From: CBFGRV01 sp965651265
Lineage (GTDB): Bacteria > Bacteroidota > Rhodothermia > Rhodothermales > VXPQ01
DNA: 13,908 bases
Assembly: GCA_965651265.1 (NCBI GenBank)
Contig: CBFGRV010000073.1
Coordinates: 1-13,908, forward strand
Direction of reading: 5' to 3'
Shown: in pieces, positions 8,101 to 13,908 of the stretch
Layout of the letters: every line of letters starts with the position of its first letter
Position numbering within the stretch: the stretch's first letter is position 1
Program-made: the position numbers and the translations under genes
The notes under the pieces: model-generated
The model's database searches: none
What the model saw: only the letters and a program-made list of their open reading frames with translations
Told to the model about the DNA's origin: nothing

Positions 8101-8952
8101 GAGCAGTCCGAACGTGCCATCCGGCAATAGCACACCTTTGTACAGGGTCGTGTTTTGGAGGATGGGGTCGATTTCGGTGGGGAAGGGTCGAAACGAGCGG
8201 CCGTCGAAGATGTGGAGACCTAGGCTGAACGAACCTACCAGAAATAGCTCCTCGCCATTCTCTTCGAACGGCACCATGACCTGAGTGCGATCGTTCGCAA
8301 AGAATTCGCCGCCGGGCAACAATTCCAGCCGATCGTCGACCATCTTCATCAACCCGACGCTGGCCTGCGCGACATAGTATTCGTCACGGACCCAGAAGGC
8401 ATACATGAAGCGATCGATCGGATGCCAGACCGTCACGTCCCATCCATCGGACGTCTCCGTGAGCCGGAACAACCGTTCACGAGCCTGAAAGTAGACGCCT
8501 CCCGGCGTGGCGTAGGTGGTCCACACGTCGTTGAACCTGCGGTCTTCCTCAGGAATGTGCTCGAGCAGGGATACGTACTTAAGATCACCCGAGGCATCGG
8601 GCGCGACATAGCCGACATTTCCAAACGATCCTAAGAACAGCCGGCCGGAGGCATCCACGGCGATCGAGCGAATGACCGATGCCTCTGTTTCGATCATCCT
8701 CCAGGTCGCGCCGTCGTATTCGAGGAGGCCCCGATTGTTGCCGGCATAGAGCACACCCCGGTGATCCTGGATGAAATCCCAGGTCTGGAAGTCCCCCCCG
8801 ATTTCCTTGGGCTCGAAGCAGGTTAGGAAGGGCTGGCCCACTTCGATGTTGCGTGTACCGGACGCGGAAGGCGCCGCGAGGAGGTCAGACTGTGCTGTCG
8901 ATGACGAGGTCGGGAGGACACACGCCAGAAAAGCGAGAAGAGCTAGACGCAT
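5170..8952 (-). CDS. Propeller-type periplasmic sensor histidine kinase with GAF domain
   Basis: Large membrane sensor kinase, 1260 aa from the ATG at 8952. A TTG at 8989-8991 would add 13 residues, but the ATG places a clean signal peptide first (MRLALLAFLACVLP). Residues about 30-670 carry repeated W/F-G and L-Y/W-I/V-G motifs typical of two-component-regulator beta-propellers. A Y_Y_Y domain spans about 678-755 (LPPGDYTFRVQAQN), followed by a membrane helix at about 763-785. The cytoplasmic part has a coiled coil, a GAF domain (about 817-964), a HisKA domain with phospho-acceptor His1004 in AHEIKNP, and a HATPase with Asn1144, DNGPG at Asp1179 and GTGLGLS near 1205. There is no receiver or DNA-binding domain, unlike hybrid two-component systems of Bacteroidota. 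The GH20 gene lies 93 bp upstream on the same strand; the ligand may relate to it, which is inference. Confidence 0.93.
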   Translation of the reverse strand: MRLALLAFLACVLPTSSSTAQSDLLAAPSASGTRNIEVGQPFLTCFEPKEIGGDFQTWDFIQDHRGVLYAGNNRGLLEYDGATWRMIETEASVIRSIAVDASGRLFLGSFGNVGYVAPDASGDLKYVSLLEHIPEEDRRFNDVWTTYATPGGVYFQARERLFRLTETSDGWDVTVWHPIDRFMYAFWVRDEYYVAQASVGLMKMVDDRLELLPGGEFFANDRTQVMVPFEENGEELFLVGSFSLGLHIFDGRSFRPFPTEIDPILQNTTLYKGVLLPDGTFGLLTTESGFFVIDRSGRLLARLDQSSGLLGATMTDAYVDHSGQLWLSSNGICHVEMPSPLTRFTVSQGLQGAVSGLTRHRGVLYASTDTGIYYLDPSTNRFELVSGMRGNRQAFGFLKKDDTLLAASNGGLYEVDGTHARLIRPDVAGDFAALVLHQSRVDPSYVFAGLGDGVAVMQSGVAGEWTELGHLDGVHEYVTHIIEPEPGTLWIGTIERGVLRVTYSADLEITVERFGSEQGIFGEGGISVFQTSSGPLFVASDRIFRFDEAESRFVHAPEFDDLVEFGSTQDEYSIVEVADKNLWINFGAESALVIRDPEGKLYAEKTALMRFADQRASVIFPEENGVVWFGGYEGLIRYDPHISKEYPTSYPALIRRVIIGEDSLLYGGAGRTRPWEAPRIDFGLNSMRFAFSAISFENSRANRYRSMLEGFDHHWSPWTFENRRDYTNLPPGDYTFRVQAQNVYGLTSAEAVFPLTILSPWYRSWWAYLLYAIAAGALIAAVVRGRTRQLQLRQRVLERTVAQRTAQLKQRVEELDTVNHISRALVSQLEFDALVHLVGEQMRETFKADIVYVALYDRETNMLHFPYEYGDYNPSRPFGSGLTEKIITTREPLLVNQDLSEVRRQIQAENIGKQAASYLGVPIMAGEDAIGVISVQSTADENRFDDNDLRLLSTIASNVGVALQNAEAYQRLNAALENLRTTQEQLVHQEKMASLGALTAGIAHEIKNPLNFINNFAALNVEYADELDEELRASGERTVEEVRDELQAIVENLRGNARLIHQHSKRADGIVRSMMQHASGGVGERRPVDVNALVGEYVDLAYHGKRAQSPGFNVEIVRDFDEGVGSVEMVPHEIGRVVLNLVSNAFDAVQDRSHDGDSAPRVAVSTRRLEDGVEIRVQDNGPGVPPEIRERIFEPFFTTKAPGSGTGLGLSLSYDIVRNGHGGTLTVESTDRKGSTFVISLPGSSPSTTRTTTGRHSEMA

Positions 8953-9045
8953 GGCCAGGGATGCGACGATATGGAGGTAAAAGCACTCCAAACAACTTCA
9001 TCGCTCCCAGATTCGCAATAGGTCGTCTTCCCGAAGCCCGCCCTT

Positions 9046-10734
9046 CTACCGGCGAATGGGCTGCCATGGCACCTCGGGCGCGTGATAGAAGTTGATGCCA
9101 AGTGCCGTCCAACGCGCGCCATGCGCCCCGAGCCGGTGCCGGTACTCCTCCCATGACCGATCGGACGATCGGGACCAGCCGATCTCGGCCACGCCTGCCA
9201 GGCGAGGGAAGGCCATGAACTCCACGTCAGCGATCTTGCCCAATGATTCGGCCCACATTGGCGCCTCGACGCCCAGAATGGCAGACTCCGGCACACCCTG
9301 AATGAATTCGGACGGCTCCCACTCGTAGGCGTTGCGCACGCTGCTCAGGCCGGCCCAGGAGAGGCCGAGCACCGTCGACTCGTCGTACTTCTGGTCGATG
9401 TAGATGCGATCGGCGGGCGAGAGTACGAGGCGCGCGCCGCGCGCCACGGCATTGGCGACGGCCCGCGCGGTGGCCTCCGTCTGCGGTCGCCACACCTGCA
9501 CGATGCTGCCTTCGATCAGATCCAGCTCCACCTCGGCGATCTCATCCCATCCCATCACGATCTTTCCGTGATCGTGCACGATCTGCTGCGCGCGCTGCAT
9601 GAAGGTCGCGTACTGCTCTGGCGTGAGCTCGTGCACCTCATCGCCACCGAAGTGGAAGACCGGGCCGGGGGTGACTTCCGCGATTTCCCGCACGATGTCA
9701 TCCACAAACGCATACGTCTCCTCCTTCTCGACGCAAAGGTAGGAGAAGCCCACTTCCGTGCCCGTATAGAGCTCGGGCGCGATGCCGTCGCAGTTTAGCT
9801 CCGCGTAGGAGGCCAGAGCCGCATTGGTATGCCCCGGCATGTCGATCTCCGGCACGAGGGTGACGAAGCGCTCCTCGGCGTAGTTGACGAGGTCCATCCA
9901 GTCCTCTCGCGAGTAGTAGCCGCCCTCGCCCCCACCGACCTGCGTGCTGGCACCGATCTCAGTCAGGCGCGGTCGGCTCGGTATCTCGATGCGCCAGCCC
10001 TGATCATCGGACAAATGGAGGTGCAGACGGTTCATCTTGTACATGGCCAGATGGTCGATGTAGCGCTTCACGTCTTCGGGTGCGAAGAAGTGGCGCGTGA
10101 CATCGAGCATGGCGCCTCGCCACTCGAAACGCGGCGCGTCGACGATGCGCCCGGCCGGCATCGTGAGGGGATTTAGATAGGCCGCCGTGTACTCGACGTA
10201 GGCGGGCAGGAGCTGGCGGATGGTCTGCACGCCGTAGAACAGCCCGGACGCCGTACGCGCCCGCAGTGTGGCCCCATCAGGGGTGATGTCCAGCTCGTAC
10301 GCTGCTTCCTGTGCAGGCCCGCCACGCGTAATGCGGATGTGCGGGCCCTGGCCTTCGAGCCCGGCGTCGATGACCTCCGGCGTGGTGTCCTCCGTGTTGC
10401 CAATCAGGCGAGCCAGGATTTCGCCGATGCGTCGCCCTTCCGCATCGCCCGCATCCACGACGATTTGCGTGGCTTCGGTGAGGGTGAACACCCCGGTCGT
10501 GGAGAGATCTACCTGAGCCGGAGCAGGGATGATGGTGTGCACGGGCGCCACGACGGGCTCTTGCTCCGGAGCAGGCGCCGTCTCCGCGACCGGCTCCTGG
10601 GGTGTTTCAACGATCTCCGCCGAGCGCGCACATGCCGCGAGGGTGAAGGCGACCGCTAACGCGGCGAAGCTCGAAAAGAGCAGAGCGCCTGAATAGCGTC
10701 GACGTTCTCTATGGGTCCGATGGTCGGTGGACAT
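9046..10734 (-). CDS. Beta-N-acetylhexosaminidase, GH20, lipoprotein
   Basis: Predicted exo-acting enzyme releasing terminal N-acetylglucosamine or N-acetylgalactosamine from glycans, 562 aa, a usual length for GH20. A lipoprotein signal ends at Cys35 (lipobox LAAC), followed by a Pro/Glu-rich linker to about 66, so it is probably anchored in a membrane with its domains in the periplasm or outside. Residues about 67-200 match the GH20 N-terminal alpha/beta domain. The catalytic barrel starts at FEWRGAMLDVTRHF and includes HLHLSDDQGWRIEIP and the catalytic pair Asp365-Glu366 in HFGGDEVHEL. Later come substrate-pocket tryptophans in GWDEI, QVWRP and GVEAPMWAE. The retaining, substrate-assisted mechanism is family knowledge. 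GGAG directly abuts the ATG, so the start is less certain than the frame. The propeller kinase follows 93 bp downstream, possibly co-transcribed. Confidence 0.95.
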   Translation of the reverse strand: MSTDHRTHRERRRYSGALLFSSFAALAVAFTLAACARSAEIVETPQEPVAETAPAPEQEPVVAPVHTIIPAPAQVDLSTTGVFTLTEATQIVVDAGDAEGRRIGEILARLIGNTEDTTPEVIDAGLEGQGPHIRITRGGPAQEAAYELDITPDGATLRARTASGLFYGVQTIRQLLPAYVEYTAAYLNPLTMPAGRIVDAPRFEWRGAMLDVTRHFFAPEDVKRYIDHLAMYKMNRLHLHLSDDQGWRIEIPSRPRLTEIGASTQVGGGEGGYYSREDWMDLVNYAEERFVTLVPEIDMPGHTNAALASYAELNCDGIAPELYTGTEVGFSYLCVEKEETYAFVDDIVREIAEVTPGPVFHFGGDEVHELTPEQYATFMQRAQQIVHDHGKIVMGWDEIAEVELDLIEGSIVQVWRPQTEATARAVANAVARGARLVLSPADRIYIDQKYDESTVLGLSWAGLSSVRNAYEWEPSEFIQGVPESAILGVEAPMWAESLGKIADVEFMAFPRLAGVAEIGWSRSSDRSWEEYRHRLGAHGARWTALGINFYHAPEVPWQPIRR

Positions 10735-10957
10735 CTCCGGTCGATGGCTGCATGAAGGGGCACGACTGCCGCATCATACGAAAGTCGCTGGATCGGAGGA
10801 AATGCGCGACGCAGAATCGCATACGACGGCGAGTCCGAGATCGCCTTGGATACCTCGGAGATGCCGTGCGGTATCTCTACGGCCTCGCCAGGCCCTTCTT
10901 GCGGCCAAACGAAACTTCAAAAGCGGCTCACACGGGGCCGACGGATCCCGACGCTCG

Positions 10958-11224
10958 TTAGTCGTACACCGCCGCCACCATCCAGCTCGACTCGTCCCCG
11001 CCCTCGGGCGCGCAGAGTTCGGCGGTGATGCGCTGCCGGAAGCCCTGCGCGTGCACCCGATAGTAGCGCCGCTTTACGGGCTTGCGGAAAATCCAGAATC
11101 CATCCTGCTGCGTGATCCATGTGTGCAGGACCTCGGAGATCTTGAAGGTCTGCCCGCTCCAACGAAAGGCCTGGGGTCGGCCATCGGTCAGAATGACTTC
11201 TGTCGGTTCTTCGACGACTCGCAT
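10958..11224 (-). CDS. DUF6504-like small protein (88 aa)
   Basis: A small soluble protein resembling the DUF6504 family as I remember it: an N-terminal strand pair RVVEEPTEVILTDGRPQAF, then FRWSGQTFKISEVLHTW, an aromatic middle (DGFWIFRKPVKRRYYRVHAQG) and a short C-terminal strand. The spacing of Trp, Tyr and the RRYYRV block supports this. No biochemical function is known to me; in actinobacteria members lie near translesion polymerase genes, but no such gene is present here. GAGGGTGG about 8 bp before the ATG at 11224 supports the start. It lies 223 bp upstream of the GH20 gene on the same strand and divergent from the kinase gene at 11520. A plus-strand open frame crosses it but is only the upstream extension of that kinase frame. 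Confidence 0.72.
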   Translation of the reverse strand: MRVVEEPTEVILTDGRPQAFRWSGQTFKISEVLHTWITQQDGFWIFRKPVKRRYYRVHAQGFRQRITAELCAPEGGDESSWMVAAVYD

Positions 11225-11519
11225 GTCGATCCACCCTCTGCTTAGCTATGATGTGCCACTGGCCGCCCGGCTCGCCCGTGCGGCGCGCTCGCCTGCCGTA
11301 CTCTTGCGAGCGGCGTGCCGATTCGCAAACGTCCACGGCATCGTGGCTACAGCCTCTGGAAGGGCAGGCTCGCGGAAGATGACACGACTCCCCGAGAAGA
11401 AGAGCTTGCCCGGCGAGAGGAATGGTTTTCCCTCGTGCGGCAGACGCCGGGCGGTCCTTTCAATCGCACGAAATCGAACGGTGATCGTATCTTCTGCCGA
11501 AATGCCCCAGGGTCAGGCC
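11225..11519. promoter_or_regulatory. Divergent intergenic region with a hairpin
   Basis: This 295-bp region separates two divergently transcribed genes and should hold both promoters. A perfect 7-bp inverted repeat, CGCTCGC (11286-11292) with GCGAGCG (11306-11312), has a 13-base loop and could be a protein-binding site or a leader hairpin. No clear -35/-10 pair was found. The kinase reading frame runs open through the region, but the translation there (Arg-rich, with no domain) does not look like protein. Confidence 0.35.
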
Positions 11520-12944
11520 ATGATCGAATCCCCCGCCCCCGCCCCGGCGACGCCGGAATACGCCGAGCTGCTCGCTCGGCTGGTGCAACATCGGACCATC
11601 GGCGACGCCCCTCAGGAAGAACTGGAGTGGTTGATCCGGCATGGAACACTCCAGCGGTACGAGGCCGGCGAGCTCATCGCGAGATCCGGCGAATACCTCA
11701 CCGGCCTCTTCGTCATCCTCGAAGGCCGGGTGGGGCATTTCAGAGATACCGGAGGTGCTCTACGCAAGGTCATCGACTTCGCAACAGGAGACGTAACCGG
11801 GCAGCTTCCGTATTCTCGACTGGGTCAGGTTACGGGACGATCCATCGTCGAGGAGCCGCTCGAGGTGTTACACCTTCCGCGGGAGCTCCTCGATACATTT
11901 CCGATTGAGTGTCCGCACCTGACGGCGACCTGCGTGCACGTCATGCTCGACCGTGCACGGGTCTTCAAATCGAGTGATCTTCAGGTCGAGAAACTGGCAT
12001 CGCTGGGCAAGCTGGCCGCCGGACTCGCCCACGAGCTGAACAATCCGGCCTCGGCAGCCGTTCGCGGTGCAAGACTCATCTCCGATGCGCTCGCGCAGGC
12101 CGACGAGGCCTCCCGAACCCTGAGGCGGGCCGGGGTCACCGACGATGAAATGTCGTTGCTTGAACGGCTGCAATCGATGTGTTTGGCCTCGCCTTCGGTC
12201 GGGATACTTTCGGCACTGGAGCGTGCTGACCGCGAAGATGGAATTGCGATGTGGCTGGAGGAGCACGATGTCGACGACCTGTCTGCTGAGGCTCTGACAG
12301 ATACGGCACTGACGCTTGACATGCTGGATGAGCTGGCCGATGCCCTTTCCCCAGAAAAGCTCGCCTTGTCCCTCCGATGGATGGTCGCTGGCAGCACCGT
12401 TCGAAACCTAGCGCGGGACATCGAGCGCGCGGCCTCGCGGATACATGATCTCGTGAGCGCCGTCAAGGGCTTCACGTACGTGGATCATGCGGCGGTACCA
12501 GAGCCTGTCGACCTGTCCACGGGCCTTTCCGATACCATAGCCGTACTGGCCGCTAAAGCCCGGGCCAAGTCCGCCTCGCTGTCTATCGACGTCCCCACAG
12601 ATCTGCCGCGGGTCCGGGGTATCGGGGGTGAGCTAAATCAGATCTGGGCCAATCTGGTCGACAACGCATTGGATGCGATCGACGTGGGCGGCCAGATCCA
12701 CGTCCAGGCACGCAGCGAGGGCCCGTCCGTCGTGGTCCGAGTGATCGACGACGGTCCGGGCATCCCCGACGACATCAAGAGCCGGATATTCGATCCGTTC
12801 TTCACCACGAAGCCCGTCGGTGCGGGCACCGGTCTCGGACTCGATATCGTTCGTCGTCTCGTACAGCAAAACAACGGCCTCATCGACGTACACTCGGAAC
12901 CGGGCCGAACGGAGTTCATGATCTCGCTACCGGCGACGAGCTAA
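11520..12944 (+). CDS. Soluble histidine kinase with N-terminal cyclic-nucleotide-binding-type domain
   Basis: The start is the ATG at 11520 (474 aa), with CAGGG about 7 bp upstream; ATG 11502 adds six residues. The frame stays open back to 11082 but crosses the DUF6504-like gene, so that part is rejected. Residues about 20-130 resemble a cyclic-nucleotide-binding beta-roll (ELIARSGEYLTGLFVILEGRV). The H box has His171 in LAHELNNPASAA. The HATPase follows: Asn382 in NLVDNALDAI, DDGPGIP, FDPFFTTK and GTGLGL near 436. H and N boxes are 211 residues apart, about twice the usual distance, with a helical insert (roughly 185-300) that includes SALERADREDGIAMWLEEH. There is no membrane segment. As I recall, relatives are encoded with a fused response regulator/thioredoxin reductase-type partner; none is visible here. 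Ligand unknown. Confidence 0.88.
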   Translation: MIESPAPAPATPEYAELLARLVQHRTIGDAPQEELEWLIRHGTLQRYEAGELIARSGEYLTGLFVILEGRVGHFRDTGGALRKVIDFATGDVTGQLPYSRLGQVTGRSIVEEPLEVLHLPRELLDTFPIECPHLTATCVHVMLDRARVFKSSDLQVEKLASLGKLAAGLAHELNNPASAAVRGARLISDALAQADEASRTLRRAGVTDDEMSLLERLQSMCLASPSVGILSALERADREDGIAMWLEEHDVDDLSAEALTDTALTLDMLDELADALSPEKLALSLRWMVAGSTVRNLARDIERAASRIHDLVSAVKGFTYVDHAAVPEPVDLSTGLSDTIAVLAAKARAKSASLSIDVPTDLPRVRGIGGELNQIWANLVDNALDAIDVGGQIHVQARSEGPSVVVRVIDDGPGIPDDIKSRIFDPFFTTKPVGAGTGLGLDIVRRLVQQNNGLIDVHSEPGRTEFMISLPATS

Positions 12945-13047
12945 CGCGTAGGAGACGCATTGATAAAAATCCGAAAGGCGGCTGCGAAGCGATCGAGTCG
13001 AACATCGGACGGCCCAACCCGGCGGGTGACGTTTCGCGGTCTGGCTC

Positions 13048-13476
13048 CTAGCCCTGCGGCGAATAGTTGATCATCCAATTCACACCGAACCTGTCGGTGA
13101 AAGAGCCAAAGTAGTCGCCCCACACCTGATCGGCCATGGGCATCTCGACCGAGCCGCCCGCCGAAAGCCCGTTGAAGAGCCGATCGGCTTCTTCCTTGCT
13201 GGTTGGATGGAGCGAGACATAGACGTTGTTGCCTCGCACGAGCTCTTGCCCCAGGGACTCGAGCGTGTCGGAGGCCATGAGCACCTCGCCGTCGCCGATT
13301 GGCAGGCTGACGTGCATGATCCTGTTCTTCTCTTCATCCGAAATGGAGACGCCCTCCATGGGCATGTCGCTGAAGCGGGTCAGGTTGCTGAACTCGCCAC
13401 CGAAAACGGACTTGTAGAAATTGAAGGCCTCTTCCGTTTCGCCGGCGAAGTTGAGGTACACGTGCACTTTAGCCAT
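13048..13476 (-). CDS. VOC-superfamily protein, PhnB-like (142 aa)
   Basis: A small cytoplasmic protein of the vicinal oxygen chelate (glyoxalase/bleomycin resistance) superfamily, PhnB-like branch. Supporting blocks are the start AKVHVYLNFAGETEEAFNFYK, GGEFSNLTRFSDMP, the middle IMHVSLPIGDGEVLMASD, NNVYVSLHPTSKEEADRLFNGL and the end WGDYFGSFTDRFGVNWMINY. These give the two beta-alpha-beta-beta-beta modules of the fold, and length is normal for the family. PhnB-like members rarely have a proven reaction; some are labelled 3-demethylubiquinone methyltransferase by similarity, which should not be taken as function. The ATG at 13476 is the usual start of relatives, though its Shine-Dalgarno is weak (AGGCC). 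It converges with the histidine kinase gene across 103 bp without a clear terminator. Confidence 0.9.
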   Translation of the reverse strand: MAKVHVYLNFAGETEEAFNFYKSVFGGEFSNLTRFSDMPMEGVSISDEEKNRIMHVSLPIGDGEVLMASDTLESLGQELVRGNNVYVSLHPTSKEEADRLFNGLSAGGSVEMPMADQVWGDYFGSFTDRFGVNWMINYSPQG

Positions 13477-13610
13477 GGCCTGAGTCGGGTGGGTGATTGG
13501 GAATACGGGATGATGGAGTCATCTAAAGCGTAACGGCGAATTACGCGATTCGTTAAGGATGCAAATGTAACGGCTCTGTATACCCAGGCCACTCCACACC
13601 AGGAGCCTGC

Positions 13611-13908
13611 TCACCAGCCGGTACGATACTCTCGCCTCACGAATTCATTCGCCGGATCGAAATTCGTGATGCGCATATTCTCGCCATCCCACATCAACTT
13701 TTTGCGGCCATCGTAGACGAACCCCTCTCCCTCCGGTCGCCGGTGCATGTGGCTGTAGATGGCGAGGTTGCCCATGAGCACCGTCTCGGTGAGTGGACCT
13801 GCGATGTCGAACGGACTGCTGGTATACGCCCCGTATCCTTCCTTGCAGGCGCGAACCCACTGTTGTTGATGGCCGGCTTCCCCACCCTCCACGAACGGAT
13901 ACTTCGAC
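13611..13908 (-). CDS. Gfo/Idh/MocA-family oxidoreductase, C-terminal part (cut by window edge)
   Basis: The frame is open to the window edge, giving 99 C-terminal residues; the Rossmann NAD(P)-binding half lies outside, so the protein is partial here because of the window, not by mutation. GGEAGHQQQWVRACKEG, FDIAGPLTETVLMGNLAIYS, KKLMWDGENMRITNF and the end REYRTGW are the usual closing blocks of the Gfo/Idh/MocA oxidoreductases common in Rhodothermota, Planctomycetota and related bacteria, which often act on sugars, inositols or amino-sugar glycosides. Substrate cannot be told from this part. An apparent GTG start at 13892 is internal, since coding continues upstream (SKYPF precedes VEGGE). 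It lies 134 bp upstream of the VOC gene on the same strand. Confidence 0.85.
   Translation of the reverse strand, partial: SKYPFVEGGEAGHQQQWVRACKEGYGAYTSSPFDIAGPLTETVLMGNLAIYSHMHRRPEGEGFVYDGRKKLMWDGENMRITNFDPANEFVRREYRTGW

Noticed and set aside
10849..10875. GATACC/GGTATC inverted repeat upstream of the GH20 gene
   Set aside because: Six bp with a 15-base loop and competing pairings; not clearly above chance.
10796..11245. Plus-strand frame with GGAGG and an ATG at 10802
   Set aside because: The ribosome-site match is good, but the translation is low-complexity and Arg/His-rich and runs antisense through the better supported DUF6504-like gene.
11082..11519. N-terminal 146-codon extension of the cNMP-type kinase frame
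   Set aside because: It runs antisense through the DUF6504-like gene and the divergent intergenic region; the translation is Arg-rich with no domain, and good ATGs exist at 11502 and 11520.
12961..12985. CCG-CCTTT-CGG followed by A and T5 on the minus strand, downstream of the VOC gene
   Set aside because: The stem is only 3 bp, too short for an intrinsic terminator.
13562..13569. Exact TAnnTTTG (minus strand) upstream of the VOC gene, a Bacteroidota-type -7 element
   Set aside because: A six-base match is expected several times by chance in a window this size, and no TTTG-type upstream element is found at the right distance.
13890..13892. GTG as the start of the last minus-strand gene
   Set aside because: Coding continues upstream to the window edge in the same frame with family-typical sequence, so the codon is an internal valine.

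Overview
The window is a GC-rich bacterial chromosomal segment (roughly 60% G+C by eye). It shows no tRNA, rRNA, CRISPR array, transposase or integrase. The gene set suggests a free-living, heterotrophic Gram-negative bacterium of the Rhodothermota/Bacteroidota or Gemmatimonadota kind: a periplasmic propeller sensor kinase, a lipoprotein GH20 hexosaminidase, a Tat-linked GMC oxidoreductase pair and a Gfo/Idh/MocA-type oxidoreductase. This placement is inferred from gene content only; no phylogenetic marker is present. Shine-Dalgarno sequences are weak or absent before several genes, so some starts rest on protein architecture.

There are five strand blocks. (1) 1-1044, minus: a membrane-anchored protein of unknown function and a small acidic protein, followed by about 540 bp (1045-1582) with no convincing gene. 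(2) 1583-5173, plus: a trypsin-fold serine peptidase with a complete His/Asp/Ser triad; a 71-residue protein resembling the peptidase's own N-terminal domain; a short tandem repeat; a Tat-signal small protein; and a large FAD-dependent GMC oxidoreductase. (3) 5170-11224, minus: DUF6504-like protein, GH20 beta-N-acetylhexosaminidase lipoprotein, and a 1260-residue propeller/Y_Y_Y/GAF sensor histidine kinase whose stop codon shares a CTAG with the GMC gene's stop. (4) 11520-12944, plus: a soluble cyclic-nucleotide-binding-type histidine kinase with a long insert between its H and N boxes. (5) 13048-13908, minus: a PhnB-like VOC protein and the C-terminal end of a Gfo/Idh/MocA oxidoreductase cut by the window edge.

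How the genes may work together: the Tat small protein probably carries the folded GMC dehydrogenase to the periplasm, but no cytochrome c subunit is nearby. The hexosaminidase and propeller kinase are in tandem and may link amino-sugar glycan breakdown to sensing. Neither kinase has a receiver domain or an adjacent response regulator, so the partners must lie elsewhere. The most unusual item is the peptidase followed by a stand-alone copy of its N-terminal domain, which looks like a peptidase plus propeptide-like inhibitor or chaperone pair.
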